Shown here: positions 9,769-19,074 of the stretch, piece by piece
How the letters are laid out: every line of letters begins with the position of its first letter
How positions within the stretch are numbered: the stretch's first letter is position 1
Source of the DNA: an uncultured Clostridium sp.
Lineage (GTDB): Bacteria > Bacillota > Clostridia > Clostridiales > Clostridiaceae
Reading direction: 5' to 3'
DNA length: 64,000 nucleotides
Assembly (NCBI GenBank): GCA_934746785.1
Contig: CAKVFO010000002.1
Location: forward strand, 3,598-67,597
The notes under the pieces: generated by a model
The model's database searches: none
Told to the model about the DNA's origin: nothing
The model's input: only the letters and a program-made list of their open reading frames with translations
Translations under genes and position numbers: made by a program

Positions 9769-12700
9769 ATGAGACCTATAAAGTTAGTGATGTCAGCTTT
9801 TGGCCCCTATGCAAAAGAAGAAGTAGTTGATTTTTCACTATTAAATGAAAAAAATATATTTTTAATAACAGGAACTACAGGCGCAGGAAAGACAACCATT
9901 TTTGATGCAATTAGCTATGCTTTATTTGGAGAAGCTAGTGGTAGTTCTAGAGAAAATGAATCTTTAAGAAGTGATTTTGCAGATGTTAATAGACTGACGT
10001 ATGTAGAACTTGACTTTGAACTTAGAGGAGAAGTATATCACATAAGAAGAGTACCTCAACAGATGAAACCTAAAGTTAAGGGGGAAGGATTTACACATCA
10101 AAGCTCAGAAGCAGAATTAGTTTTTTCAGATGGCAAGGTAAGAACAGGAACAAGTAATGTTACTAATAAGATTAATGAATTGCTTGGAATAAATAAGGAA
10201 CAGTTTAAGCAAATTGTAATGCTGCCACAAGGTGAGTTTAAAAAGCTTTTGTTAGCTGATTCAAAAGAGAGAGAAGTTATATTTAGAAAGATATTTGGGA
10301 CATATAATTATGAAAAGATTCAATTGTTATTGAATGATAAAGCAAAAAAGATATACAAAGAATTGGAAAAATCAAGAAATAGCATATTGGTTAATTTGAA
10401 GAATATAAAGAGTGACAATATAAATATTGATGATAAAGATATAGATGTTTACAGTATTATAAAACAAATAGAGGAAGATATTAGTGTAAGAAAGAGTGAA
10501 AGTAAAGCTATTGAGGAAAAGTTATCTGCAGTAAGAAAAGAAATTGAGAAACTTCAGGCAGATAAGGTTCAGAGCATAAATAATAATAATCTTATAGATG
10601 AAAATTCTAAGGTAAAATCGTTGTTTGAAGAGTATAAAAATCGTGAAGAAGAGATAAAAAATAAAGAAAAGAACGTAATTAAAATTAATAAGGCGAAAGA
10701 AATTGTATATATAGAAGATGAACTTTTAAGGATAGAGAAAAATAAGTATGTTAAGGAAAAACTGGGCTTGGAGATTTCTAATAATATAGAAGTAATAGAT
10801 AATAATCTAAAAAGAGCTATTAGTGAGTTAGAAAATGAAGAAGGAAAAGAAGCTGAAAAGAATAAAAATATTGAGCTTATGAATTCTTTAAGTGAAAAAA
10901 AACCTAAAATAATTGAATTTGATAATAAAAGGGATAGTGTAAATAAGCTTACATTAAAAATAAAACTTACAAAAGAATCTCTAGAAAATGAACAAAAAAT
11001 ATTAGAAACATTAAAGGAAAAAGCAATTAGAAATGAAGAAGCTATAAAAAATATTGTAGAGTTAGAAAAACAAAAAATACTTATAGACAAAGAAGTATCT
11101 GATAAAGAAAAACTAATTAATGAGGTTAGAGCGTTATTTAAGTCTATAAAAAAGCTAAAAGAAAATAATGATATATATAGTAAGCTAAAGTCTAGTTTTG
11201 ATGTGAAAGAAGAGATTTATAAGAAGCACAAAAAAGATTATGAGCTAAAACAAGAATTATATATGAAGGAACAGGCTGGTATATTAGCTGATAGTTTAAA
11301 GGATGGTGAATCATGTCCTGTATGTGGTTCTACAAATCATCCATCACCAGCTAAAAGAATTGGGGATGTACCTACTGAAGAAGAATTAAACATTAGTAAA
11401 GAAGAATATGAAAAGTATCAAAAAGAATATAATGACATTTTAGTTGAGATGGCAAGAGTGAAGAGTGGTATAGATTCATTAAAGGATGATGTAATTAATA
11501 AAAGTATAGAAAATTTAAGTAGTTATTTAAAGAGTGATGAGTATAGTGAAGAAACAGGTAATGAAGTCTTAGCTTTAGGAACAAAGCTTGCATCTGAAAT
11601 AAAAGAGCTAAATTCAAAGCTAAGTGGTATAAATAATGAAATAGTAAAGAAAGATGATTTAAGTAAAGAAATAGAAGTTATAAAGAATAGAATAAAGGGT
11701 GCAGAATCTAAGATAGTAGAACAAAATGAATTATATACAAATGAATTTGCTTTATTAAAGGCTGATGAGGAAAAGGTAAAATCTTTACAGAAAGAAATTC
11801 CAAAAGGAATAACATCTATAGTTGATTTAGATAAAGAAATTGAATCTTTACATGAAAAAATAGAGCTATATAATAGAAAATTAAAATTAGCTAGAGATCA
11901 GGTTAATGAATTGAATAATAAAAGAGCTTCAGAAATATCAAAGCTTGAAGAAGGAAAGAAGATATTAAGTGAGATTAATTCTGATATTAAGGCAAAATGT
12001 GAATTACTCAATAAGAAAATTTTTGATAGTGGATTTGAAAGTCGTGATGATTACAATGAAATGAAAAAATATATTAACAATATAAATGAAATGCAAAATG
12101 AGATTTCTGATTTTAAGGAAAAATTAAAGTCTATAACAGATAGAGCTATGGAACTTAGAGAAAAAACTAGAGAATTAAGCATTATAGATATAAGGGAAAT
12201 TGAAGATAAGATAAATGTTGAGAGAAAAGTAGAGTCCGAAATAAGCCAAAAAGCAAGAGCAGTTTATTCAATAATTGATAATAATATAAATATATTAAAT
12301 GAAATAAAGAATATTAATAATACTGTAAAAGAGAAAGAATTAAGGTATAAGGTTATTGGGGAATTAGCTAATTTAGCTAATGGAAAAAAGAGTCCCTATA
12401 TAAGTTTTGAAAGATTTGTATTAGCATCATATTTTCAAGAGATTATAGATGCGGCTAATATAAGACTTTCAAAAATGACTGGACAAAGATTCATATTAAA
12501 GAGAAAAGAAGATAAAGGTAAAGGAACAGCACAGCAGGGATTAGAGTTAGAGGTTTACGATAATTACACAGGAAAGTGTAGGCATGTAAAAACTTTATCT
12601 GGAGGAGAAAGTTTTAAAGCTTCCTTATCATTAGCATTAGGATTATCAGATGTTGTTCAGGCAAATGCAGGAGGAATATCATTAGATACTATATTTATTG

Positions 12701-12888
12701 ATGAAGGATTTGGAACATTAGATTCAGAATCATTAGATAATGCAATAAGTTCACTTATAGCATTACAAAAAGGAGGAAGACTAGTTGGAATAATATCTCA
12801 TGTGCCGGAATTGAAAGAAAGAATAGAGGCAAAACTAGAAATTAAATCGTCATTAGAAGGAAGCAGTGCTGAATTCAAATTCTCTTAA
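9769..12888 (+). CDS. sbcC: SbcC, exonuclease ATPase subunit (Rad50-type)
   Basis: SMC-like ATPase partner of SbcD. Walker A GTTGAGKTTIFDAIS lies near residue 35; two very long Lys/Glu-rich coiled-coil arms flank the zinc hook CPVCGSTNHPSP at about residue 510; the C-terminal ABC signature LSGGESFKASLSLALG and Walker B TIFIDEGFGTLD complete the ATPase head. 1039 aa. Starts directly after sbcD; GGAG in the end of sbcD serves as ribosome site. Confidence 0.95.
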   Translation: MRPIKLVMSAFGPYAKEEVVDFSLLNEKNIFLITGTTGAGKTTIFDAISYALFGEASGSSRENESLRSDFADVNRLTYVELDFELRGEVYHIRRVPQQMKPKVKGEGFTHQSSEAELVFSDGKVRTGTSNVTNKINELLGINKEQFKQIVMLPQGEFKKLLLADSKEREVIFRKIFGTYNYEKIQLLLNDKAKKIYKELEKSRNSILVNLKNIKSDNINIDDKDIDVYSIIKQIEEDISVRKSESKAIEEKLSAVRKEIEKLQADKVQSINNNNLIDENSKVKSLFEEYKNREEEIKNKEKNVIKINKAKEIVYIEDELLRIEKNKYVKEKLGLEISNNIEVIDNNLKRAISELENEEGKEAEKNKNIELMNSLSEKKPKIIEFDNKRDSVNKLTLKIKLTKESLENEQKILETLKEKAIRNEEAIKNIVELEKQKILIDKEVSDKEKLINEVRALFKSIKKLKENNDIYSKLKSSFDVKEEIYKKHKKDYELKQELYMKEQAGILADSLKDGESCPVCGSTNHPSPAKRIGDVPTEEELNISKEEYEKYQKEYNDILVEMARVKSGIDSLKDDVINKSIENLSSYLKSDEYSEETGNEVLALGTKLASEIKELNSKLSGINNEIVKKDDLSKEIEVIKNRIKGAESKIVEQNELYTNEFALLKADEEKVKSLQKEIPKGITSIVDLDKEIESLHEKIELYNRKLKLARDQVNELNNKRASEISKLEEGKKILSEINSDIKAKCELLNKKIFDSGFESRDDYNEMKKYINNINEMQNEISDFKEKLKSITDRAMELREKTRELSIIDIREIEDKINVERKVESEISQKARAVYSIIDNNINILNEIKNINNTVKEKELRYKVIGELANLANGKKSPYISFERFVLASYFQEIIDAANIRLSKMTGQRFILKRKEDKGKGTAQQGLELEVYDNYTGKCRHVKTLSGGESFKASLSLALGLSDVVQANAGGISLDTIFIDEGFGTLDSESLDNAISSLIALQKGGRLVGIISHVPELKERIEAKLEIKSSLEGSSAEFKFS

Positions 12889-12963
12889 ACTTGTTTTAAA
12901 GTTAAAATAGTAATAAAGTTTTATGATATATATTGTTTACAAAGCAATAATTTACAAATTAGG

Positions 12964-12992
12964 TTGTTTTAAATTTCGCTGTGTGGTATTAT
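12964..12992 (+). promoter_or_regulatory. Sigma-A-like promoter of the histidine kinase gene
   Basis: TTGTTT (12964-12969), 17-bp spacer, TATTAT (12987-12992). The kinase start at 13056 follows after about 60 nt. Confidence 0.55.
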
Positions 12993-13055
12993 AATAGTAT
13001 AATATTAGTAAAAATTTGGAAATTATTTTGGGTTCTGATTGAGAAAGGGATTAAT

Positions 13056-13931
13056 ATGGAATTAAATGAAAGGTTAGATAATAATGAAATTGACAGTTTA
13101 AGCAAGGCAGAACTTATAAAAGTGGTACAAGATTTACAAAGAAAAAGTGATTTACAAGAAGATTTTTTATTAAATATATCTCATGATTTAAGAAGTCCTA
13201 TCAATGTGATTTTAAGTATATTACAGTGTTTAAGATGTGAAGAGAAGTCAAGTGAAACAAAAATAGATGATTTAAAACATAAAGAATATAGAGATATAAT
13301 GAGAAGAAATAGTTTAAAAATAGTAAAGTTAATTGATAATCTAATAGATGTTTCTAAGCTTGAAAAGAATTACTATACATTAAATAAGTATAATGTTGAA
13401 ATGATAAATCTATTAGAAAGTATTGTTGCATCAATAGAAAAATATGCAGAGCAAAAAAATATAACTGTTATATTTGATACTAATGTGGAAGAATGTATGT
13501 GTGCGGTAGATCCAGAAGCTATAGATAGAATAATGATGAATCTGTTATCTAACGCAATAAAGTTTTCGGAAGTAAACAAAGATATATTGGTTAATGTAAC
13601 TGTTTATGAAGAAACTATAGAGATATCAGTTAAGGATAGCGGAATGGGCATTAAGAAAGAAGATCAAAAGTTAATATTTAATAGGTTTATACAAACCAAA
13701 TCAGGAGAGTGTAGTGAATATAAAGGAAGTGGAATAGGGCTAGATTTAGTAAGTTATTTATGTAGGGCACATGGTGGAGATATAAAGTTAATTAGTAATT
13801 ATGGAGAGGGATCTAACTTTATAGTTACATTACCAAAAACATTAGTTGATGTAGAAGATAATGAATGCATGCTTAAGAAAAGAAGCAGAATTGAACAGTT
13901 AGAAATTGAGTTTTCAGATATTTACCTATAA
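13056..13931 (+). CDS. Soluble orphan sensor histidine kinase
   Basis: 291-aa kinase with no transmembrane segment and only a short N-terminal region before the HisKA H-box NISHDLRSPINVI (His about residue 47). The HATPase part has N-box NLLSNAIKFS, G1 DSGMGIKKED and G2 GSGIGLDLV. It would autophosphorylate and pass phosphate to an unknown response regulator; none is adjacent. ATG at 13056 preceded by AAAGGGA is chosen; an upstream in-frame extension carries no ribosome site and overlaps the promoter. The short C-terminal tail is unlike the family core. Confidence 0.85.
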   Translation: MELNERLDNNEIDSLSKAELIKVVQDLQRKSDLQEDFLLNISHDLRSPINVILSILQCLRCEEKSSETKIDDLKHKEYRDIMRRNSLKIVKLIDNLIDVSKLEKNYYTLNKYNVEMINLLESIVASIEKYAEQKNITVIFDTNVEECMCAVDPEAIDRIMMNLLSNAIKFSEVNKDILVNVTVYEETIEISVKDSGMGIKKEDQKLIFNRFIQTKSGECSEYKGSGIGLDLVSYLCRAHGGDIKLISNYGEGSNFIVTLPKTLVDVEDNECMLKKRSRIEQLEIEFSDIYL

Positions 13932-13944
13932 TATAGAAATTAAC

Positions 13945-13973
13945 TTGATATTAGAAATGGTTTATGTTAATAT
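13945..13973 (+). promoter_or_regulatory. Promoter of tRNA-Arg
   Basis: TTGATA (13945-13950), 17-bp spacer, TAATAT (13968-13973); the tRNA 5' end is 22 nt downstream. Confidence 0.6.
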
Positions 13974-13994
13974 GAATATGTTAAATATATATTC

Positions 13995-14069
13995 GGGGTG
14001 TTAGTTAAACGGATATAACATACCGCTACGGACGGTACATTATGGGTTCGATTCCTATACGCCCTGCCA
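13995..14069 (+). tRNA. tRNA-Arg (anticodon ACG)
   Basis: Folds by eye as a complete 75-nt cloverleaf including encoded CCA: 7-bp acceptor stem (13995-14001 with 14059-14065, two G-U pairs), D stem GTTA/TAAC, anticodon stem TACCG/CGGTA with loop CTACGGA (ACG at 14028-14030), T loop TTCGATT. A34 is presumably edited to inosine to read CGN codons. Confidence 0.93.
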
Positions 14070-14072
14070 TTT

Positions 14073-14115
14073 AATTACTTTCAAAAGTTTTTCTTTTGAA
14101 AGTAATTTTTTTTTA
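14073..14115 (+). terminator. Terminator of tRNA-Arg
   Basis: Perfect 15-bp stem (14073-14087 with 14093-14107), T5 loop, then a long T run. Confidence 0.9.
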
Positions 14116-14165
14116 TCTATAGGGAAATCTAATAAGGGCAAGAATAATGCAAAGGATGTTATATT

Positions 14166-15320
14166 ATGATGTTTGATAAAGTCATAAGTCAATATGATAA
14201 GCATAGTGAAGAAATTTTATTTCTAATAGATAAGTTTAAAATAGACGAAATAATATTTATTATAGATAAGGATAAAAGCAGCAAGATAAAAAGAAGTAAG
14301 GAGGTTTTTAAGAAGATTTTCTATAATAAAAATGTTAAATTTGAAGTGATTGAGGATTATAGTATAAGTAGTTTAGAAGGTATTTTAAAGAAAAATAATG
14401 AAGCATTAGTTAATCTATCAGGGGGAGATAGAATTATAGCACTATTATTATTAAAGGTATCAATGGAATTATCTATGCAAAGTATATATATAGATTTTTT
14501 AAACAAAAGAAGATATGTATTTAAAGATAGTTGTAGAGTAATAAATAGTGAGATGAAGGATACTTCTTTAAAGGAAGTTTTTTATTTATCAGGAGCAGAG
14601 GTAATTAATGAATCTACAGAATTATGTAGTGAAAAAGATGTAGTTGAAATAAGTAATAAGATTTTAGCTAATATTGAATTATGGCATAAATATAAGCATA
14701 ATTTATATGATAATTCTATATTTAAACATAATAATAATGATACAGATAATATTGATATAGATGTAAGTGGCCTAAATAAAAATGAATTAGATCTTTTAAA
14801 TAATAGTATTAAGTATTTAGTAGACAATAATTCTATAGATATTAGAAAAGAAAGTAATTTAATACATACACGATTTAAGAAAAGTTATTTAAAAAGTGTT
14901 ATATTTAAGAGTGGAACATGGCTTGAAGTAATAACTTATTTAGCAGTAAAAAATATAAAAGAAGTTGATGAGGTAAGAAGTGGGGTATTATTTTCTTGGG
15001 GATTAAATGCTGAAATTGTTAAAAATGAAATTGATGTTATAGCAATAAAGGATTCAGTTTTAATATGTATATCTTGTAAGGATAGTAATAAATATGATGA
15101 TGATGCACTAAATGAATTGAGTGTATATAGTGAGAGGCTTGGAGGTAAGAATGTACTGAAGATATTAGTGGCAACAAAACAGCCGCAAAAAGTTAGTGTA
15201 GTACAGAGGGCTAAGGAAATGAATATACATTTAGTAATACTAGAGAATGCATCGATTAATTATTTACAAAATTCATTAAGAGTTATAATAAATGAGAAAA
15301 TAAGGAATGTAGTATTATAA
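14166..15320 (+). CDS. Card1/Can2-like CARF-domain nuclease (DUF1887), not linked to CRISPR
   Basis: 384 aa. The N-terminal half has a Rossmann-like CARF pattern: beta strand EIIFIIDKD, then NLSGGDRI (residues 83-89), the expected cyclic-oligonucleotide-contacting loop. The middle is a winged-helix-like linker (DVSGLNKNELDLLN). The C-terminal half has a PD-(D/E)XK core: E254 in GTWLEV, D290 in NEIDVI, and ISCK (S303, K305) where the family usually has E-C-K. Known relatives are ancillary nucleases of type III CRISPR activated by cyclic tetra-adenylate; here no cas gene or repeat array is in the window. AAAGGA lies 9 nt before the ATG. It sits 97 nt after tRNA-Arg and ends at a dispersed repeat. 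Missing Glu may mean altered or lost cleavage. Confidence 0.8.
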   Translation: MMFDKVISQYDKHSEEILFLIDKFKIDEIIFIIDKDKSSKIKRSKEVFKKIFYNKNVKFEVIEDYSISSLEGILKKNNEALVNLSGGDRIIALLLLKVSMELSMQSIYIDFLNKRRYVFKDSCRVINSEMKDTSLKEVFYLSGAEVINESTELCSEKDVVEISNKILANIELWHKYKHNLYDNSIFKHNNNDTDNIDIDVSGLNKNELDLLNNSIKYLVDNNSIDIRKESNLIHTRFKKSYLKSVIFKSGTWLEVITYLAVKNIKEVDEVRSGVLFSWGLNAEIVKNEIDVIAIKDSVLICISCKDSNKYDDDALNELSVYSERLGGKNVLKILVATKQPQKVSVVQRAKEMNIHLVILENASINYLQNSLRVIINEKIRNVVL

Positions 15321-15340
15321 CTTTAAAATAAAAGAAGGAT

Positions 15341-15405
15341 AGAACCTTTTGAATGGCTGACAAAGTGGCTTCCTGCGCTAAAAAGCGTGGCGTCAGCCAC
15401 CTTGT
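15341..15405. repeat. Dispersed repeat C, copy 1, with remnant of repeat B right end
   Basis: AGAACCTTTT (15341-15350) then a two-hairpin core: outer 11-nt arms 15360-15370 and 15395-15405 (one mismatch), inner CGCT-AAAA-AGCG, and local hairpin GTGGC-GTCA-GCCAC. Three further copies at 19017, 39366 and 49884. Lies between the Card1-like gene and psd, which are convergent. Confidence 0.75.
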
Positions 15406-15418
15406 TCTAGCCTATATT

Positions 15419-16312
15419 TTATTTATGTATTTTTTTTCCAATAGTCTCGCCCAGATTTACTTTACATTCAAAGCCAAGTTTGCTTTGAGCAAGTATATCT
15501 TCATCAATTTCAATGGTATCTTTTTTAAAGAATAATATAGTAGTTGAGCCACCAAACTTGAAGTATCCTTTCTGGGCACCCTTTTCGACTCTTTGGTTAG
15601 GTGTATAAGATTGAATAATTGTACCAACGCATGTTGCACCTACTTCAACATGAATAATATCATCAAAGTTATCTGATTTAAATATAGACCATTCACGTTT
15701 ATTTTGACAATATAATTTAGGTATACGTTCTAACGCTATTGGGTTAACGGAATAGTAGTTACCATCAATAAAGTTATTTGTTTGAGGAATACCTGAATCA
15801 ACAAAATGAAATCTATGATAATCAGTTGGACAAAGTCTTAATACAAGACATACTCCACCTTCATATTCTTTTGCAACTTCTGAATCTCCTAAAAGTTCTG
15901 ATAAACTGTAGTGTATTGATTTTACTTGAACAAGATTATTCATAGAAATATTATTATAAGCAAATAATCTACCATCACCAGGAGAAATAAGAATATTAGG
16001 ATTTTTATCAATAGGTCTAGCATCATTATGTAATTCTCTAATAAAGAAGTCATTGAAAGATGTAAAATCTGAAGAACTTTTTTTCGCTATATTCATATCA
16101 ATATTAAAATCTTCTATAAAAGAATTTATTTTCTTTGTAGAATACTTTGTATCACAGTATTTTCCGTAAAGATGGGAAAATAATTTCTTTTTGATAAATA
16201 GTTCTGTAAAACTTTTACCTATAGGTGATTCATAACACCATTTCAAGTAGTTATCACCAGCTACTTTTTCTTCTTCGTAAGTTTTGTTCTGTCTATTAAA
16301 AACTTTTATCAT
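15419..16312 (-). CDS. psd: Phosphatidylserine decarboxylase proenzyme
   Basis: Membrane-associated pyruvoyl enzyme that makes phosphatidylethanolamine from phosphatidylserine. The self-cleavage motif [12 protein letters not shown] is near the C-terminus (GGST, with the Ser becoming pyruvoyl), typical of clostridial forms; SPGDGRL and [10 protein letters not shown] (catalytic His) are visible. 297 aa, normal. GAGGT precedes the ATG. Phosphatidylserine synthase is not in the window. Divergent from the TetR gene. Confidence 0.95.
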   Translation of the reverse strand: MIKVFNRQNKTYEEEKVAGDNYLKWCYESPIGKSFTELFIKKKLFSHLYGKYCDTKYSTKKINSFIEDFNIDMNIAKKSSSDFTSFNDFFIRELHNDARPIDKNPNILISPGDGRLFAYNNISMNNLVQVKSIHYSLSELLGDSEVAKEYEGGVCLVLRLCPTDYHRFHFVDSGIPQTNNFIDGNYYSVNPIALERIPKLYCQNKREWSIFKSDNFDDIIHVEVGATCVGTIIQSYTPNQRVEKGAQKGYFKFGGSTTILFFKKDTIEIDEDILAQSKLGFECKVNLGETIGKKIHK

Positions 16313-16459
16313 AATTACCTCACATTAATATAATAAATATCTATTATCAATTTTAGGCTAATATAGGTTCAAAGTCTACTACTTATAGTTTTATAATAAT
16401 TGTAATGATATAATAAATTTAAAATATAACACAATAATTTCAATAAATGGGGGTAACTG

Positions 16460-17035
16460 ATGAGTAAACGAAAAAAAGATGTATTAAAAGCAGCATCAAT
16501 AGTTTTCGCTAAATATGGATATAGAGGGGCAACAATGGATGAGATAGCGTTAGAAGCTGGTGTAGTAAAAGGGACTTTATATTATAATTTTAAAAATAAA
16601 GAAGAGATTTTTAATGAGATAATAGAAAGTGGAATAAGTCATTTAAGAGAAGATGTTGAGCAGGTAAGAAAATTAAATATAGATATAGATAAAAAATTAA
16701 AGAAGATAATAAAGATTCAATTGGAATTCTTTTATGAGAATAAGGAATTCTTTAAAGTTATTTTAGGTGAGATATGGGGAGAAGAATCACGACAAATAAA
16801 GTTAAGAGAGTCGACAAGAAATTATATACATGATATTAAAGAAATCTTAGAAGAAGCAGCGAAGAAAGGAATTATAGAAAATAGAGATTCGGTGTTATTA
16901 GCACATGCATATTTTTCTTCAATAACATCAAGTGCGTTATATAACTTAATTGAAGGGAAAGAAGATAAAGAGGAAACTATAGAAATGATATTTGAGTTTA
17001 CATTAAGAGGACTTAATTATAGTAAAAAGAGTTAA
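16460..17035 (+). CDS. TetR/AcrR family transcriptional regulator
   Basis: 191 aa. N-terminal helix-turn-helix AASIVFAKYGYRGATMDEIALEAGVVKGTLYYNFKNKEE is canonical TetR; the C-terminal helical ligand domain is unassigned. GGGGG ribosome site. Its neighbours are psd (divergent, sharing a 147-bp intergenic region) and the hydrogenase gene downstream; either could be a target but no clear operator was found. Confidence 0.88.
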   Translation: MSKRKKDVLKAASIVFAKYGYRGATMDEIALEAGVVKGTLYYNFKNKEEIFNEIIESGISHLREDVEQVRKLNIDIDKKLKKIIKIQLEFFYENKEFFKVILGEIWGEESRQIKLRESTRNYIHDIKEILEEAAKKGIIENRDSVLLAHAYFSSITSSALYNLIEGKEDKEETIEMIFEFTLRGLNYSKKS

Positions 17036-17172
17036 TAGGATTAAACTATTAACTAATAATTATCTGAAAATTAATAATTTAATAACGATATATGTTAAAC
17101 TATTACTGGTAAGTTTTATGTAGGAAGAAAGAAAATATTTTTGTAACATAAATATAGGGAGGTACTTATATA

Positions 17173-18891
17173 ATGAAAAACGTTGTTATTAACGGGGAAT
17201 CATACCAAGTAGAAGATGGAATTACGATTCTTGAGGCAGCGAGAAAAAATGGGATAGATATTCCTACTTTATGCTATTTAAAAGAATGTAGCAATGTAGG
17301 TAAATGCGGCGTTTGCGCAGTTGAAGTTGAAGGGAAAAATAATTTGTCATTGGCATGTTTAACAAAAGTTGAAGAAGGCATGGTTATAAGGACTGATACT
17401 GATAATGTTAAGGGAAGAATAAAAACAAGAATATCGACAATACTTAATAAACATGAATTCAAATGTGGTACATGTTCAAGAAAAGAAAATTGCGAGCTAT
17501 TAAAACTTGTTATAAAGTCAAAAGGAAAAGCTACAACTCCGTTTCTTCCCAAAGATAGAGAAGAATTTTTAGATGAAAGAAGTAAGTCAATTACAATAGA
17601 TAGAACTAAGTGCGTATTATGTGGTAGATGCCAAGCAGCTTGTGCTACTAAAACAGGAACTGGTTCAATTAAAATAGCAAATGTTAATGGAACAAGAATG
17701 GTAACTACAGTAGATCAAAAGTGTTTTGATGACACTAATTGTTTACTATGTGGACAATGTGTTGCAGCATGTCCGGTTGGAGCTTTAAATGAAAAGAGCC
17801 ATATGGATAGGGTTAAAGAAGCTTTAGCTGATTCAAATAAACATGTTATAGCTGCTATGGCACCAGCAGTAAGAACTGCTATGGGTGAATTGTTTAGAAT
17901 GGGATATGGACAAGATGTAACAGGAAAAGTATATGCAGCATTAAGACAATTAGGATTTGATAAGATATTCGATATTAACTTTGGTGCTGATATGACAATT
18001 ATGGAAGAAGCAACAGAGCTTATTGAAAGAATTAAAAATAATGGACCATTTCCAATGTTTACTTCATGTTGTCCAGGATGGGTAAGACAAGTTGAAAATT
18101 ATTATCCAGAATTACTAGATAATCTATCTTCAGCTAAGTCGCCACAACAAATATTTGGTACAGCAAGTAAGACATATTATCCTCATATTTCAGATATAGA
18201 TCCTGCAAAGGTTTTTACAGTTACAATAATGCCTTGTACTGCTAAGAAGTTTGAAGCGGACAGGGATGAAATGGAAGTTGACGGTTTAAGACAAATAGAT
18301 GCTGTTTTAACAACAAGAGAATTAGCTAAATTTATAAAAGATTCTAAAATCCAATTTGCTAAGTTAGAAGATGAAGAAGCAGATCCAGCTATGGGTGAAT
18401 ATACTGGTGCTGGAGTTATCTTCGGAGCAACAGGTGGAGTTATGGAAGCAGCTATAAGAACTGCTAAAGAATTTGTAGAGAAAAAAGAATTAGATAAAGT
18501 TGATTATACTGAAGTTAGAGGCTTAGAAGGCATTAAAGAAGCTACTGTTAAAGTTGGAGATATTGATGTTAATGTAGCTGTTGTAAATGGTGCTAAGAAT
18601 TTAACTAAGTTTATGGAAAGTGGAACTATGGACAAGTATCATTTTGTTGAAGTTATGGCTTGCCCAGGTGGATGTGTTAATGGAGGTGGACAACCTCATG
18701 TGAATAATTTAGATATAGAAAAAATTGATGTTAAAGCAGTAAGAGCATCTGTTTTATACAATCAAGATAAGAATGCATCTATAAGAAAATCGCATGAAAA
18801 TCCAGCAATAAAGAAGATGTATGAAGTATATATGGGTAAACCAGGGCATGGAAAAGCTCATGAATTATTGCACTTTAAATATAAAAAGTAA
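17173..18891 (+). CDS. hydA: [FeFe] hydrogenase, monomeric ferredoxin-type (CpI-like)
   Basis: Evolves H2 by passing electrons from reduced ferredoxin to protons in the cytoplasm. Domains in order: 2Fe-2S (CYLKECSNVGKCGVC...C), the His-Cys3 4Fe-4S site (HEFKCGTCSRKENC), two 4Fe-4S clusters (CVLCGRCQAAC, CLLCGQCVAACPVG) and the H-cluster domain. H-cluster ligands are C300 in TSCCPGW, C355 in MPCTAKK, and C497 and C501 in MACPGGCVNGGGQP; the first two coincide with the numbering of Clostridium pasteurianum CpI. 572 aa. GGGAGG about 10 nt before the ATG. Monocistronic; ends at a long palindromic terminator. Maturases HydEFG are not in the window. Confidence 0.97.
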   Translation: MKNVVINGESYQVEDGITILEAARKNGIDIPTLCYLKECSNVGKCGVCAVEVEGKNNLSLACLTKVEEGMVIRTDTDNVKGRIKTRISTILNKHEFKCGTCSRKENCELLKLVIKSKGKATTPFLPKDREEFLDERSKSITIDRTKCVLCGRCQAACATKTGTGSIKIANVNGTRMVTTVDQKCFDDTNCLLCGQCVAACPVGALNEKSHMDRVKEALADSNKHVIAAMAPAVRTAMGELFRMGYGQDVTGKVYAALRQLGFDKIFDINFGADMTIMEEATELIERIKNNGPFPMFTSCCPGWVRQVENYYPELLDNLSSAKSPQQIFGTASKTYYPHISDIDPAKVFTVTIMPCTAKKFEADRDEMEVDGLRQIDAVLTTRELAKFIKDSKIQFAKLEDEEADPAMGEYTGAGVIFGATGGVMEAAIRTAKEFVEKKELDKVDYTEVRGLEGIKEATVKVGDIDVNVAVVNGAKNLTKFMESGTMDKYHFVEVMACPGGCVNGGGQPHVNNLDIEKIDVKAVRASVLYNQDKNASIRKSHENPAIKKMYEVYMGKPGHGKAHELLHFKYKK

Positions 18892-18936
18892 TAAATTAAT
18901 AATAGTATAGATAAGTAAAAAGAAAAATGTAGTGCC

Positions 18937-19009
18937 GCAAAAGAACCGAAAAGCAAAATAATTAAATTCTATTTTAATAGGAAATTATTTTGCTTTTCGG
19001 TTCTTTTGC
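18937..19009. terminator. Repeat B, copy 1: perfect 27-bp hairpin between hydA and the ABC-F gene
   Basis: Arms 18937-18963 and 18983-19009 are perfectly complementary over 27 bp with a 19-nt loop. T/A-rich flanks and convergent neighbours suggest bidirectional termination. Key arm motifs: AAAAGAACCG and its complement CGGTTCTTTT. A degenerate, nested copy occurs at 39226-39355. Repeat C follows 8 nt later. Confidence 0.85.
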
Positions 19010-19016
19010 ATGGCTT

Positions 19017-19062
19017 ACAAAGTGGCTTCCTGCGCTGAAAAGCGTGGCGTCAGCCACTTTGT
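19017..19062. repeat. Dispersed repeat C, copy 2
   Basis: Best-formed copy: perfect 11-bp outer stem (19017-19027 with 19052-19062), inner CGCT-GAAA-AGCG at 19033-19044, local hairpin GTGGC-GTCA-GCCAC. It ends 12 nt before the stop codon of the minus-strand ABC-F gene. Confidence 0.8.
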
Positions 19063-19074
19063 TCTTTATAAAAA

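Noticed and set aside
10569..11090. A 173-codon hydrophobic minus-strand frame inside sbcC
   Set aside because: Phe/Ser-rich antisense of the Lys/Glu coiled coil, a composition artefact.
13995..15419. A genomic island inserted at tRNA-Arg with a duplicated tRNA 3' end
   Set aside because: No second copy of the tRNA 3' end and no integrase were found in the window.
15353..15535. A 60-codon plus-strand frame across repeat C
   Set aside because: It lies on repeat C and on the antisense of psd, with no ribosome site.
17041..17053. TTAA-N4-TTAA resembling the core of a Rex site upstream of hydA
   Set aside because: Only the TTAA cores match; the left flank does not fit TTGTTAA, and such AT-rich matches are expected by chance here.
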